A stretch of DNA of 19,636 nucleotides, taken from contig JAIPEV010000006.1 of NCBI GenBank assembly GCA_021736965.1, positions 1 to 19,636 on the forward strand, written 5' to 3'. Shown here one piece after another: positions 1 to 6,012 of this stretch (position 1 is its first letter; the number at the start of each line of letters is the position of its first letter). The notes below the pieces were generated by a model. It was not told the origin of the DNA. It saw only the letters and a list, made by a program, of their open reading frames with translations, and did not search any database. Made by a program: the position numbers and the translations under genes. This DNA is from Halanaerobiales bacterium (lineage in GTDB: Bacteria; Bacillota; Halanaerobiia; Halanaerobiales; M55B127).

Positions 1-119
1 TTATTATAATTATATTTTTTAGCTAATTTTAAAGCTTCATCTTTAACATTAAAAGAATGTCTTATTCTAAAATTATTATTTTCTTTTATTTTTTTAATAA
101 TAATATCTATATTTTTCAT
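1..119 (-). CDS. yqeK: YqeK family HD-domain phosphohydrolase, N-terminal part (cut by window edge)
   Basis: Only the first 39 codons are present; the gene runs off the left edge. The visible peptide begins MKNIDIIIKKIKENNNFRIR and continues with an RxRHSxxV...AxxLAxxY pattern (His21). This matches the start of the YqeK HD-domain family, which hydrolyses diadenosine tetraphosphate symmetrically. The ATG at 119-117 overlaps the nadD TGA stop (ATGA, positions 119-116), so the two genes are probably translationally coupled. nadD-yqeK is a common Firmicute gene order, and that order is a large part of the identification. The HD metal-binding residues further on cannot be seen here. Confidence 0.75.
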   Translation of the reverse strand, partial: MKNIDIIIKKIKENNNFRIRHSFNVKDEALKLAKKYNYN

Positions 120-718
120 TTATTTCTCCTATAAAGATTATTATTATAGATATAATCAATCACCTTATCTAAGGTCAAATACTTTATTGATTTATTGTTT
201 TTTACCAGTTCTCTGATCATAGATGAAGAGATATCTACTACTGAATTTTCTAACAGATTAATACTATCTTCATACTTTCTTAGGCGTTCATCTTTCATCA
301 CTTCTGTAAATGAATATTTATTTCTCTTTGCAACTATTAAATTAGAATTATTTAAGATATATTCTGGTTTATACCAGTTTAAAATATCAGCAAGAGAGTC
401 AGTCCCAATGATAATATTGACCCTATTAATATTATAAACATTTTTGTAATATTTAATTGTATCAGCAGTATATGATTTTTCATTTTTAGAGATCTCATAA
501 TCTGAAATATTAAAATGAGTATTATCTTTTACTACTAATTTTAACATATTATATCTATGGTTTATTTCATTAACTACATCTTTTTTCTTATGTGGAGGAT
601 TTCCTGCTATCATAAAAATGACCTTATCTAGATTATATTCCAGATAAGCCCTTTCAGCACAGATCAAATGTCCTAGATGTACTGGATCATAAGTTCCACC
701 CATTATAGCAAATCGCAT
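116..718 (-). CDS. nadD: Nicotinate-nucleotide adenylyltransferase NadD
   Basis: A 200-residue cytosolic enzyme that adenylates nicotinate mononucleotide to deamido-NAD in NAD biosynthesis. The nucleotidyltransferase signature GGTYDPVHLGHL is at residues 7-18, with the HxGH pair His14 and His17. The C-terminal ISSSMIR motif corresponds to the ISSTxIR signature of the family, and length is normal. An in-frame ATG lies upstream at 733. The start at 718 is preferred because the run GGGGGGAG just before it is a good ribosome-binding site, because the protein then begins MRFAIMGG as in relatives, and because the upstream ATG would sit only a few bases from the predicted transcription start. It overlaps yqeK by 4 bp. 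Confidence 0.95.
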   Translation of the reverse strand: MRFAIMGGTYDPVHLGHLICAERAYLEYNLDKVIFMIAGNPPHKKKDVVNEINHRYNMLKLVVKDNTHFNISDYEISKNEKSYTADTIKYYKNVYNINRVNIIIGTDSLADILNWYKPEYILNNSNLIVAKRNKYSFTEVMKDERLRKYEDSINLLENSVVDISSSMIRELVKNNKSIKYLTLDKVIDYIYNNNLYRRNK

Positions 719-745
719 TATTCTCCCCCCCATATTACTTACTTA

Positions 746-774
746 ATTATAATAAATTAATTTAATATATTCAA
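746..774 (-). promoter_or_regulatory. Sigma-A-type promoter for nadD-yqeK
   Basis: On the minus strand, TTGAAT (774-769) is followed by exactly 17 bases and then a perfect TATAAT (751-746). Transcription would start near 739, leaving a short leader that still contains the ribosome-binding site of the 718 start. Confidence 0.6.
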
Positions 775-847
775 GTAAATACTCTCCTAGGAAGGAATTA
801 AAAATTAAATGTAGAACCTTTATTTTATATAGGAGGAGGTAATTTAT

Positions 848-1360
848 ATGATTTTTAAATATAAAAACAAAAAACCAAATATTGATCCATCTTCATTTTT
901 AGCTCCTGGTGTTAAAATAGTTGGTGATATCGAATTAAAAGAAAATGTAAGTATTTGGTATAACACAAGTCTGAGAGCTGATTTAAACAAAATGGTAATT
1001 GGTGTTGGTTCAAACATTCAAGAAAATTCAGCCCTACATGTTGATACTGATCAGCCTTTGATTATCGGAGAAAATGTAACGGTAGGACATAATGCCACTA
1101 TACATGGATGTAAAATTAAAGAAAACTGTTTAATTGGAATGGGAGCAATATTACTGAACGGATCAATTATTAATAAAAATTCAATGGTAGCTGCTGGAAG
1201 TTTAGTAACTGAAAATAAAGAATTCCCACCAGAGAGCTTAATAATGGGTAGCCCAGCCAAAGTTGTAAGAAAACTAACAGAACAAGAGATAAAACAGATT
1301 ACTAAATCAGCCAAACACTATATAAAATTAGCTTATGATCATAAAGATAGTTTAAAATAA
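848..1360 (+). CDS. Gamma-class carbonic anhydrase family protein (left-handed beta-helix)
   Basis: A 170-residue hexapeptide-repeat protein of the gamma-carbonic anhydrase/YrdA (CamH-like) family. The metal-binding histidines are visible as His64 (LHVD), His81 and His86 (VGHNATIHG), with the 17- and 5-residue spacing partly resembling Cam. Imperfect hexapeptide repeats run from about residue 18 to 140 and a helical tail follows. The acidic loop of archaeal Cam is absent, as in the CamH subgroup. Members bind a divalent metal and some hydrate CO2; others have no shown activity, so the reaction is inferred from family. The start is supported by a strong GGAGGAGGT site seven bases upstream. It appears monocistronic and ends at the terminator at 1361-1390. 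Confidence 0.85.
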   Translation: MIFKYKNKKPNIDPSSFLAPGVKIVGDIELKENVSIWYNTSLRADLNKMVIGVGSNIQENSALHVDTDQPLIIGENVTVGHNATIHGCKIKENCLIGMGAILLNGSIINKNSMVAAGSLVTENKEFPPESLIMGSPAKVVRKLTEQEIKQITKSAKHYIKLAYDHKDSLK

Positions 1361-1390
1361 GAAAAAGCCCTGCATTTTAGCAGGGTTTAT
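1361..1390. terminator. Bidirectional intrinsic terminator
   Basis: CCCTGC (1368-1373) and GCAGGG (1380-1385) form a 6-bp GC-rich stem with a six-base loop. A-rich sequence lies on the left and T-rich on the right, so it can stop both the carbonic anhydrase transcript and the opposing ferritin-like transcript. Confidence 0.8.
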
Positions 1391-1395
1391 ACTTT

Positions 1396-1887
1396 CTAAA
1401 ATGGTTCAAAACTCTGTTCAGCCCACCAGTCTTCTCTTAACATATCATATTGTTCTTGGAAGAAGTTAAGATGCTGATACTCCCAATCAATTATCTTTTT
1501 ATAAAGTTTTTTTGCTTTCATTGATTCAGTTTTATTTACTGCATTTTTATAATATTCAATTGCTTCTTTTTCCATTTTAACTCCAAGACCAAAAACGGAT
1601 AAAGCAAAGGATAAATTTTCTTTTTCAATCTTCTCCCACTTAAATATTCTTGGTTTTTCAGGTGAAGTTACCTCCTCGATAGTAAACTTCATTTCTGTTT
1701 TTTGTTCAAAATTGCTATATAGATCTTTTAACCATTTGATATGTTTTAATTCTTCTTGGGCTAATTTTTTAAAAGACTGACTTATCTCTTTTTTATCAAT
1801 CTTTTCAGCTGCCATCATATAAACTTGATATCCTTCATTCTCATTTAAAATTGCCTCTTTTATCACATTTAGTTCATCTTTACCCAT
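1396..1887 (-). CDS. Ferritin-like/rubrerythrin-type diiron domain protein
   Basis: A 163-residue four-helix-bundle protein. Diiron ligand patterns are visible in two halves: ExExY near residues 16-20 followed by EExxH at 45-49, then ExxxxEYY at 106-113 followed by ExxH at 136-139. There is no C-terminal rubredoxin domain (no CxxC), so this is the ferritin-like domain alone. Such proteins in anaerobes are linked to peroxide and oxygen defence or iron handling; the substrate cannot be told. The ending is rich in Trp and Phe. The start is fixed by a GAGGAGGGGAG ribosome-binding site. It lies 16 bp downstream of the iron-sulfur flavoprotein gene and is probably cotranscribed with it. Confidence 0.8.
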   Translation of the reverse strand: MGKDELNVIKEAILNENEGYQVYMMAAEKIDKKEISQSFKKLAQEELKHIKWLKDLYSNFEQKTEMKFTIEEVTSPEKPRIFKWEKIEKENLSFALSVFGLGVKMEKEAIEYYKNAVNKTESMKAKKLYKKIIDWEYQHLNFFQEQYDMLREDWWAEQSFEPF

Positions 1888-1903
1888 TTAATTTCTCCCC
1901 TCC

Positions 1904-2470
1904 TCATAAGTTGAACGAATTATAGTACCTATTTGCTGCTTGTCTAATCTTCTCTTCATAAAAATCTACTTTACTCAAATCATCCTTTTCTTTTAAACCT
2001 TTAAAAAATAGATCATCAAAGTATTCAGTATTTAAAGAATGAAAATAATTTATAATTATCTCTTTAGCATTTTTATAAAATATATCAGTTTGATATGATC
2101 CAGCTCCAAGAAAAAAACCTGGCTTTATCTTACTACTTGCTTGATCATTTAGAACATATTTTGCTCTGTAAGGTTCAGCTCTATCAATTAAAATCTTTAA
2201 AGCTGATGTAACTGAAGCAAAATATATCGGAGAAGAAATCAAAATACCATCTGCTTGATCTATATCATTATATAAAGTTATAATATCATCATTTAAAATA
2301 CACTTACTATCTTGATGACAATCGAGACAAGCTTTACATAAATTAAGATTATAATTTATTAATTTAATTTTTTTTATTTCAGTTTTATTATTTAATTGAT
2401 CAGTAAAAATATCTAACATTTTATCGGTGTTTCCACCTTCTCTATGACTTGCATAAATGGCAGTAATCAT
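1904..2470 (-). CDS. Iron-sulfur flavoprotein / flavodoxin-family NAD(P)H oxidoreductase
   Basis: A 188-residue flavodoxin-fold protein. The N-terminal ASHREGGNTDKM (7-18) is the FMN phosphate-binding loop, and SSPIYFASVTSALKILIDR (79-97) is the second flavin-contact segment of the NADPH-dependent FMN reductase-like family. Between them is a compact cysteine motif, Cys45, Cys48, Cys51 and Cys57 (CX2CX2CX5C), the arrangement seen in archaeal and clostridial iron-sulfur flavoproteins that hold a 4Fe-4S cluster. These proteins shuttle electrons and some reduce O2 or peroxide. Being first in an operon with a ferritin-like protein fits an oxygen-stress role, which is inference. Start supported by GGGAGG upstream. 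Confidence 0.85.
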   Translation of the reverse strand: MITAIYASHREGGNTDKMLDIFTDQLNNKTEIKKIKLINYNLNLCKACLDCHQDSKCILNDDIITLYNDIDQADGILISSPIYFASVTSALKILIDRAEPYRAKYVLNDQASSKIKPGFFLGAGSYQTDIFYKNAKEIIINYFHSLNTEYFDDLFFKGLKEKDDLSKVDFYEEKIRQAANRYYNSFNL

Positions 2471-2525
2471 AATTTTTTCCTCCCATAATTGAAATCTATT
2501 TTATTTTATTTAATTTCTTACTTCA

Positions 2526-2554
2526 AATATATCAGATTGAAATACTATTTTCAA
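2526..2554 (-). promoter_or_regulatory. Sigma-A-type promoter for the flavoprotein/ferritin-like operon
   Basis: On the minus strand TTGAAA (2554-2549), a 17-base spacer and TATATT (2531-2526) lie about 55 bases before the flavoprotein start. The match is good but not perfect, and the region is AT-rich. Confidence 0.5.
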
Positions 2555-2664
2555 ATTACTTCAAACCCTTCTTATATATACAAATAAAAACTTAGTGTAA
2601 AATAACTTTTAGAGATTATTGATAAAAGATATAGAAAGAAGACTCTCTTTTTGATAAACTTTAA

Positions 2665-2693
2665 TTGACATATTTATCTAAATAAAATATAAT
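2665..2693 (+). promoter_or_regulatory. Consensus sigma-A promoter for hutP
   Basis: TTGACA (2665-2670), exactly 17 bases, then TATAAT (2688-2693): a full consensus match. Transcription would begin near 2700, giving a leader of about 24 bases with a GGGAGG site before the hutP ATG. Confidence 0.8.
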
Positions 2694-2723
2694 TAAATAA
2701 AATATTAATGGGAGGCTTAGAAA

Positions 2724-3134
2724 ATGGAACAAAGCCTTATTATTGCTAAAGCTGCATTAAGATTAGCTATATCTGATCGCCAGGAAGAAAATAAATTAAA
2801 AAATAATTATCTAAAGGATAATGGTATAAAAACTGCAGCAATTGATTTTGGTGGTGAGTATAACAAATCTGTAAAAAAAATAATCGAAAATGCCGTAATA
2901 GCTGCCCGTAGGGAGAATTTAATTAATGAAACACATTCCAATCAAGGTGCAGTTGCAGGAGCAGCTCATGAAGCTCTTAAACAGATTATGAAAAGTGCAG
3001 TTGGATTAAATATTGGTGGAAAGATCGGGATTGCAAGGAAAGAAGATCATCTTGTTGTAGCAATTTTTTTTGGGGTTGGTATGTTAAATCTCAATGAAGT
3101 AGCTGTTGGTTTAAGTCACAGGACAATTAATTAA
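2724..3134 (+). CDS. hutP: HutP-family RNA-binding antiterminator
   Basis: A 136-residue protein of the HutP family. In Bacillus subtilis HutP binds L-histidine and Mg2+, then binds NAG-containing RNA to disrupt a terminator before the histidine-utilisation operon. Family landmarks here are the ETHSNQGAVAGAAHEAL block (69-85), GLNIGGKIGIAR (94-105), VVAIFFGVGMLNLNE (111-125) and GLSHR near the end (129-133). Candidate metal or histidine ligands are His71, His82 and His132, by analogy with His73, His77 and His138 of B. subtilis; this alignment was done by eye. No hut genes are nearby. The next gene set is a separately promoted ABC importer whose leader has a terminator. Start supported by GGGAGG. 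Confidence 0.85.
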   Translation: MEQSLIIAKAALRLAISDRQEENKLKNNYLKDNGIKTAAIDFGGEYNKSVKKIIENAVIAARRENLINETHSNQGAVAGAAHEALKQIMKSAVGLNIGGKIGIARKEDHLVVAIFFGVGMLNLNEVAVGLSHRTIN

Positions 3135-3143
3135 TCTTTTTAC

Positions 3144-3172
3144 TTGACAACTACTGTTAATAATTATATAAT
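3144..3172 (+). promoter_or_regulatory. Consensus sigma-A promoter for the ABC importer operon
   Basis: TTGACA (3144-3149), a 17-base spacer and TATAAT (3167-3172) give a perfect consensus only ten bases after the hutP stop. Transcription would start around 3179, so about 135 bases of leader precede the first importer codon. Confidence 0.85.
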
Positions 3173-3178
3173 TAAAAA

Positions 3179-3314
3179 AATCAAAAACGGTAATATGGTA
3201 ATATGGTAGGAGCGAAATATGGAATAATTATGTCTTCAGACACTCCTTCCCGGAGTGTTTTTTATTTTCTCCCCATATCAATATGCCAAAAAACAAAACA
3301 AGGAGAGATGTAAA
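3179..3314 (+). promoter_or_regulatory. Leader RNA with attenuator-like architecture
   Basis: This leader lies between the promoter and the importer's first gene. It holds a tandem GTAATATG repeat (3190-3205), an AGGAG element (3208-3212) and an intrinsic terminator (3240-3263). GGTAGGAGCG (3205-3214) is complementary at eight of ten positions to CACTCCTTCC (3241-3250), the left arm and loop of the terminator, so an alternative antiterminator helix is possible. Very short reading frames are present: ATG at 3195 encodes MVIW then stop; ATG at 3219, spaced correctly from AGGAG, encodes ME then stop; ATG at 3203 opens a 36-codon frame ending at 3313. No known riboswitch class or T-box was recognised. 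Confidence 0.5.
3240..3263 (+). terminator. Intrinsic terminator in the importer leader
   Basis: ACACTCC (3240-3246) pairs with GGAGTGT (3252-3258) around a five-base loop, followed immediately by a T run continuing into TTTTTATTTT. It would stop read-through from hutP and also transcripts from the promoter at 3144, so importer expression must require escape from it. Confidence 0.85.
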
Positions 3315-4310
3315 ATGGTAACCAATGGTAAAAGATCTCTATTATTAGTAACAATCTTCATTTCATTATTTCTATTGATTTCAATCAATTTCCAAGCCTC
3401 AATTCAAGCAGAAGAAAAAGTATTTCGAGTAGGTATTTCACAGTTTGTAGAACATCCCGCATTAGATTCTGCCCGTGAGGGTTTTATTGAAGGATTAAGT
3501 GAATCAGGCTTTATTGTCGGGGAAAATTTAAAAATCTTTCATGAAAATGCTCAAGCAGATTTTGCTACTACACAGACAATAGCTCAAAAGTTTAAAGGAG
3601 AAAATCTAGACCTTGTATTAGCTATTGCAACTCCAAATGCACAATCAGCAGCAGGTGTCTTAGAAAAAACACCCTTAGTTATTACTGCTGTTACAGATCC
3701 TGTTGAAGCAGGTTTGGTTGATGATCTAGTTAATAAAAGCAAGGCCATTACTGGAACAACTGATATGAACCCTGTTGAAGGGCAACTATTATTAATTAAA
3801 GAGTTTATCCCAGATGTAAAAAATATTGGTATCCTTTATAATAGTGGTGAAGTAAATTCAATTGTCCAAGTAAAAATAGCAAAAAAGGTTGCTTCAAAAC
3901 ATGGATTAAAAATTATTGAAGGTACTGCAACTAATACAAGTGAGGTATCACTTGCAACCTCTGCATTAGTCAACAAGGTAGATGCAATCTACCTTCCAAC
4001 TGATAATACTGTAGCTTCAGCTGTTCCCTCAATTATTAAAGTTGCTATGGAAAATAACATTCCGGTCTTTGCTTCTGAAAAAGGTCAAGTGGAAAATGGT
4101 TCAATAGCTACAAAAGGAATAGATTACTTTACATTAGGTAAAGAAACTGGCTTAATAGCTGCAAGAGTATTAAATGGTGAAAATCCTGTTGATATTCCGA
4201 TTGTTGGTTCACAAAACCTTCAACTTATAGTAAATAAAACAGCTGTAGATAATTTCAACTTAGAAATTCCGGGAAGTTTAAAAGATAGTATAGATATACT
4301 TATTGAATAA
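3315..4310 (+). CDS. ABC importer substrate-binding protein, TrpX-type (ABC_sub_bind family)
   Basis: A 331-residue exported binding protein. Residues 1-32 form a signal peptide (basic start, hydrophobic core at about 9-26, likely cleavage after IQA); there is no lipobox cysteine, so it would be soluble outside the membrane. The mature part shows the periplasmic-binding fold of the ABC_sub_bind family: VFRVGISQFVEHPALDSAREG, then IATPNAQSA and ITAVTDPVEAGLV in the first lobe and YLPTDNTVASA plus PVFASEKG in the second. Relatives include streptococcal TrpX for tryptophan; other members have unknown ligands. The ATG at 3315 is chosen because AAGGAGAG precedes it; a longer frame from a GTG at 3255 begins inside the terminator. 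Confidence 0.85.
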   Translation: MVTNGKRSLLLVTIFISLFLLISINFQASIQAEEKVFRVGISQFVEHPALDSAREGFIEGLSESGFIVGENLKIFHENAQADFATTQTIAQKFKGENLDLVLAIATPNAQSAAGVLEKTPLVITAVTDPVEAGLVDDLVNKSKAITGTTDMNPVEGQLLLIKEFIPDVKNIGILYNSGEVNSIVQVKIAKKVASKHGLKIIEGTATNTSEVSLATSALVNKVDAIYLPTDNTVASAVPSIIKVAMENNIPVFASEKGQVENGSIATKGIDYFTLGKETGLIAARVLNGENPVDIPIVGSQNLQLIVNKTAVDNFNLEIPGSLKDSIDILIE

Positions 4311-4337
4311 TATATTTGTGTTATGGAGGATATGGTA

Positions 4338-5219
4338 ATGAGTCTAGGATTTATACTAACATCTATAGAACAAGGATTAATATATGGGATAATGGCAATA
4401 GGAGTTTATATAACATTTAGAATATTAGATTTTGCTGATTTAACAGTAGATGGCAGCATCACTTTAGGTGCTGCTATCTCCTCTCATATGATAATAGCTA
4501 ACTTTAATCCCTTTTTCACTTTAATTGTTGCAACTGTGGGAGGAGCTATTTCGGGTTCAATTACTGGTTTTCTAAATACAAAGATGAAGATTGCACCTCT
4601 TTTATCTGGTATATTGACTATGACATCTTTATATTCAATCAACCTAAGAATAATGGGTAGACCAAATATACCATTAATTTCTGATATTACAATATTTGAC
4701 CTCTTTTACTTGCCTTTTATACCCACAAGATATCAAGATTTCATATTAATACTTTTTATCGTAATTATGGTATTAATCCTACTTATTTTATTTTTAAAAA
4801 CAAAATTAGGTTATGCCCTAAGGGCTACTGGTGATAATCCTAATATGGTTAGAAGTATGGCAATAGATACTAAAAAAATTAAAATGATTGGTCTAATTAT
4901 TGCTAATAGTTTTGTAGCTTTATCTGGTGCCTTAATTTGTCAGTATCAGGGATTTGCAGATATAAGTATGGGTATTGGAACCATTATTGCTGGATTAGCA
5001 TCAGTAATAATTGGAGAAGTACTTATCGGTAAAAAAAGTTTTTATTTTATAGTACCAGGTATTATACTCGGTTCAATAATCTATCGTGGAAGTATTTCAT
5101 TTGCATTAATGAGTGGATTTGCTGCTTCTGATTTAAAACTATTAACAGCACTTATAGTAATTTTCTTTTTATCTGCACCTAGATTAAAATCTTTTTTAGG
5201 AGGAACCTTTAATGCTTAA
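4338..5219 (+). CDS. ABC importer permease, TrpY-type (LivH-like BPD_transp_2 family)
   Basis: A 293-residue integral membrane protein with about nine hydrophobic segments. The segment IYGIMAIGVYITFRILDFADLTVDG near the N terminus is typical of branched-chain-type permeases in the group that pairs with ABC_sub_bind proteins. LRATGDNPNMVRSMAID in the second half is the conserved cytoplasmic loop that contacts the ATPase. An in-frame ATG exists at 4323, but GGAGG at 4325-4329 lies inside that extension and is well spaced only for the ATG at 4338. It follows the binding-protein gene by 27 bp and overlaps the ATPase gene by 8 bp, so the three form one operon. Confidence 0.88.
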   Translation: MSLGFILTSIEQGLIYGIMAIGVYITFRILDFADLTVDGSITLGAAISSHMIIANFNPFFTLIVATVGGAISGSITGFLNTKMKIAPLLSGILTMTSLYSINLRIMGRPNIPLISDITIFDLFYLPFIPTRYQDFILILFIVIMVLILLILFLKTKLGYALRATGDNPNMVRSMAIDTKKIKMIGLIIANSFVALSGALICQYQGFADISMGIGTIIAGLASVIIGEVLIGKKSFYFIVPGIILGSIIYRGSISFALMSGFAASDLKLLTALIVIFFLSAPRLKSFLGGTFNA

Positions 5220-6012
5220 ATTAATAAATATAAGTAAAACCTTTAATATAGATACTTTAAATCAAACTAAAGCATTGATCAATATAAATTTGGAGGTTAA
5301 AAATGGTGACTTTATCACGATAATAGGAGGAAATGGTGCAGGGAAATCAACTTTATTAAATAGTATCGCCGGTGTATTTAAACCAACTGAAGGAAATATA
5401 ATTTTATCTAAAAAAAATATCACTGATTTACCCGAATATAAGAGAGCAAATTTTATTGGGAGGGTTTTTCAGGATCCTTTAATGGGAACTTCACCAGAAA
5501 TGACCATTGAAGAAAATTTATCAATGGCTTTAAATAAAAAATCGAGCCTATCATTAAAATGGGCAGTTAACAAAAGAAAAAGAGAGATTATTAAGGACCA
5601 TCTTTCAGAAATAAATCTAGGTTTGGAAAACAGATTAGAAACTAAAGTCAAGCTACTCTCAGGGGGACAAAGGCAAGCTTTAACCCTACTGATGGCAACT
5701 ATAATTGAACCAGATATTTTATTATTAGATGAACATACCGCAGCTTTAGATCCTGCTACAGCAATAAAAATAAATGAACTTACAGAAAATATTATTTCAA
5801 ACCATAATATAACTACATTAATGATAACACATAATATGAAAGCTGCCTTACGTTTTGGTAATAGATTGTTAATGATGAATCGGGGAAAATTATTGCTGGA
5901 TATTGATGGTAAAACAAAAGAAAATATGACAATTAACCATCTATTAGAAATATTCCAAAAAAAACATAAAGAAGGTTTTTATAATGATAGATCAATATTG
6001 AGTTTAGCTTAA
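5212..6012 (+). CDS. ABC importer ATP-binding protein, TrpZ-type
   Basis: A 266-residue ATPase that drives the importer. Visible in order are Walker A GGNGAGKST (39-47), Q-loop FQDP (Gln87), signature LSGGQ (149-153), Walker B ILLLDE (169-174), D-loop and switch His207 (MITHN). The ribosome-binding site AGGAGG lies within the end of the permease gene, and the two coding regions overlap by 8 bp. Its last nine bases overlap the end of the opposing glucosidase gene. No terminator is visible between these convergent genes. Substrate identity rests on the binding protein. Confidence 0.92.
   Translation: MLKLINISKTFNIDTLNQTKALININLEVKNGDFITIIGGNGAGKSTLLNSIAGVFKPTEGNIILSKKNITDLPEYKRANFIGRVFQDPLMGTSPEMTIEENLSMALNKKSSLSLKWAVNKRKREIIKDHLSEINLGLENRLETKVKLLSGGQRQALTLLMATIIEPDILLLDEHTAALDPATAIKINELTENIISNHNITTLMITHNMKAALRFGNRLLMMNRGKLLLDIDGKTKENMTINHLLEIFQKKHKEGFYNDRSILSLA

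Noticed and set aside
1051..1314. Minus-strand open frame across the carbonic anhydrase gene (and similar antisense frames at 195-437, 5469-5651, 9399-9584, 9895-10146, 10567-10755, 11943-12197, 13271-13486, 18074-18280)
   Set aside because: Each lies within a clearly identified gene in another frame, without a ribosome site or recognisable protein features.
3179..3263. T-box or known riboswitch in the importer leader
   Set aside because: The space between transcription start and terminator is only about 60 bases, with no T-box sequence or recognised aptamer core.
3255..3314. Upstream extension of the TrpX-type protein from a GTG at 3255
   Set aside because: It starts inside the terminator stem and would place the ribosome site and signal peptide internally; the ATG at 3315 has a good AAGGAG site.
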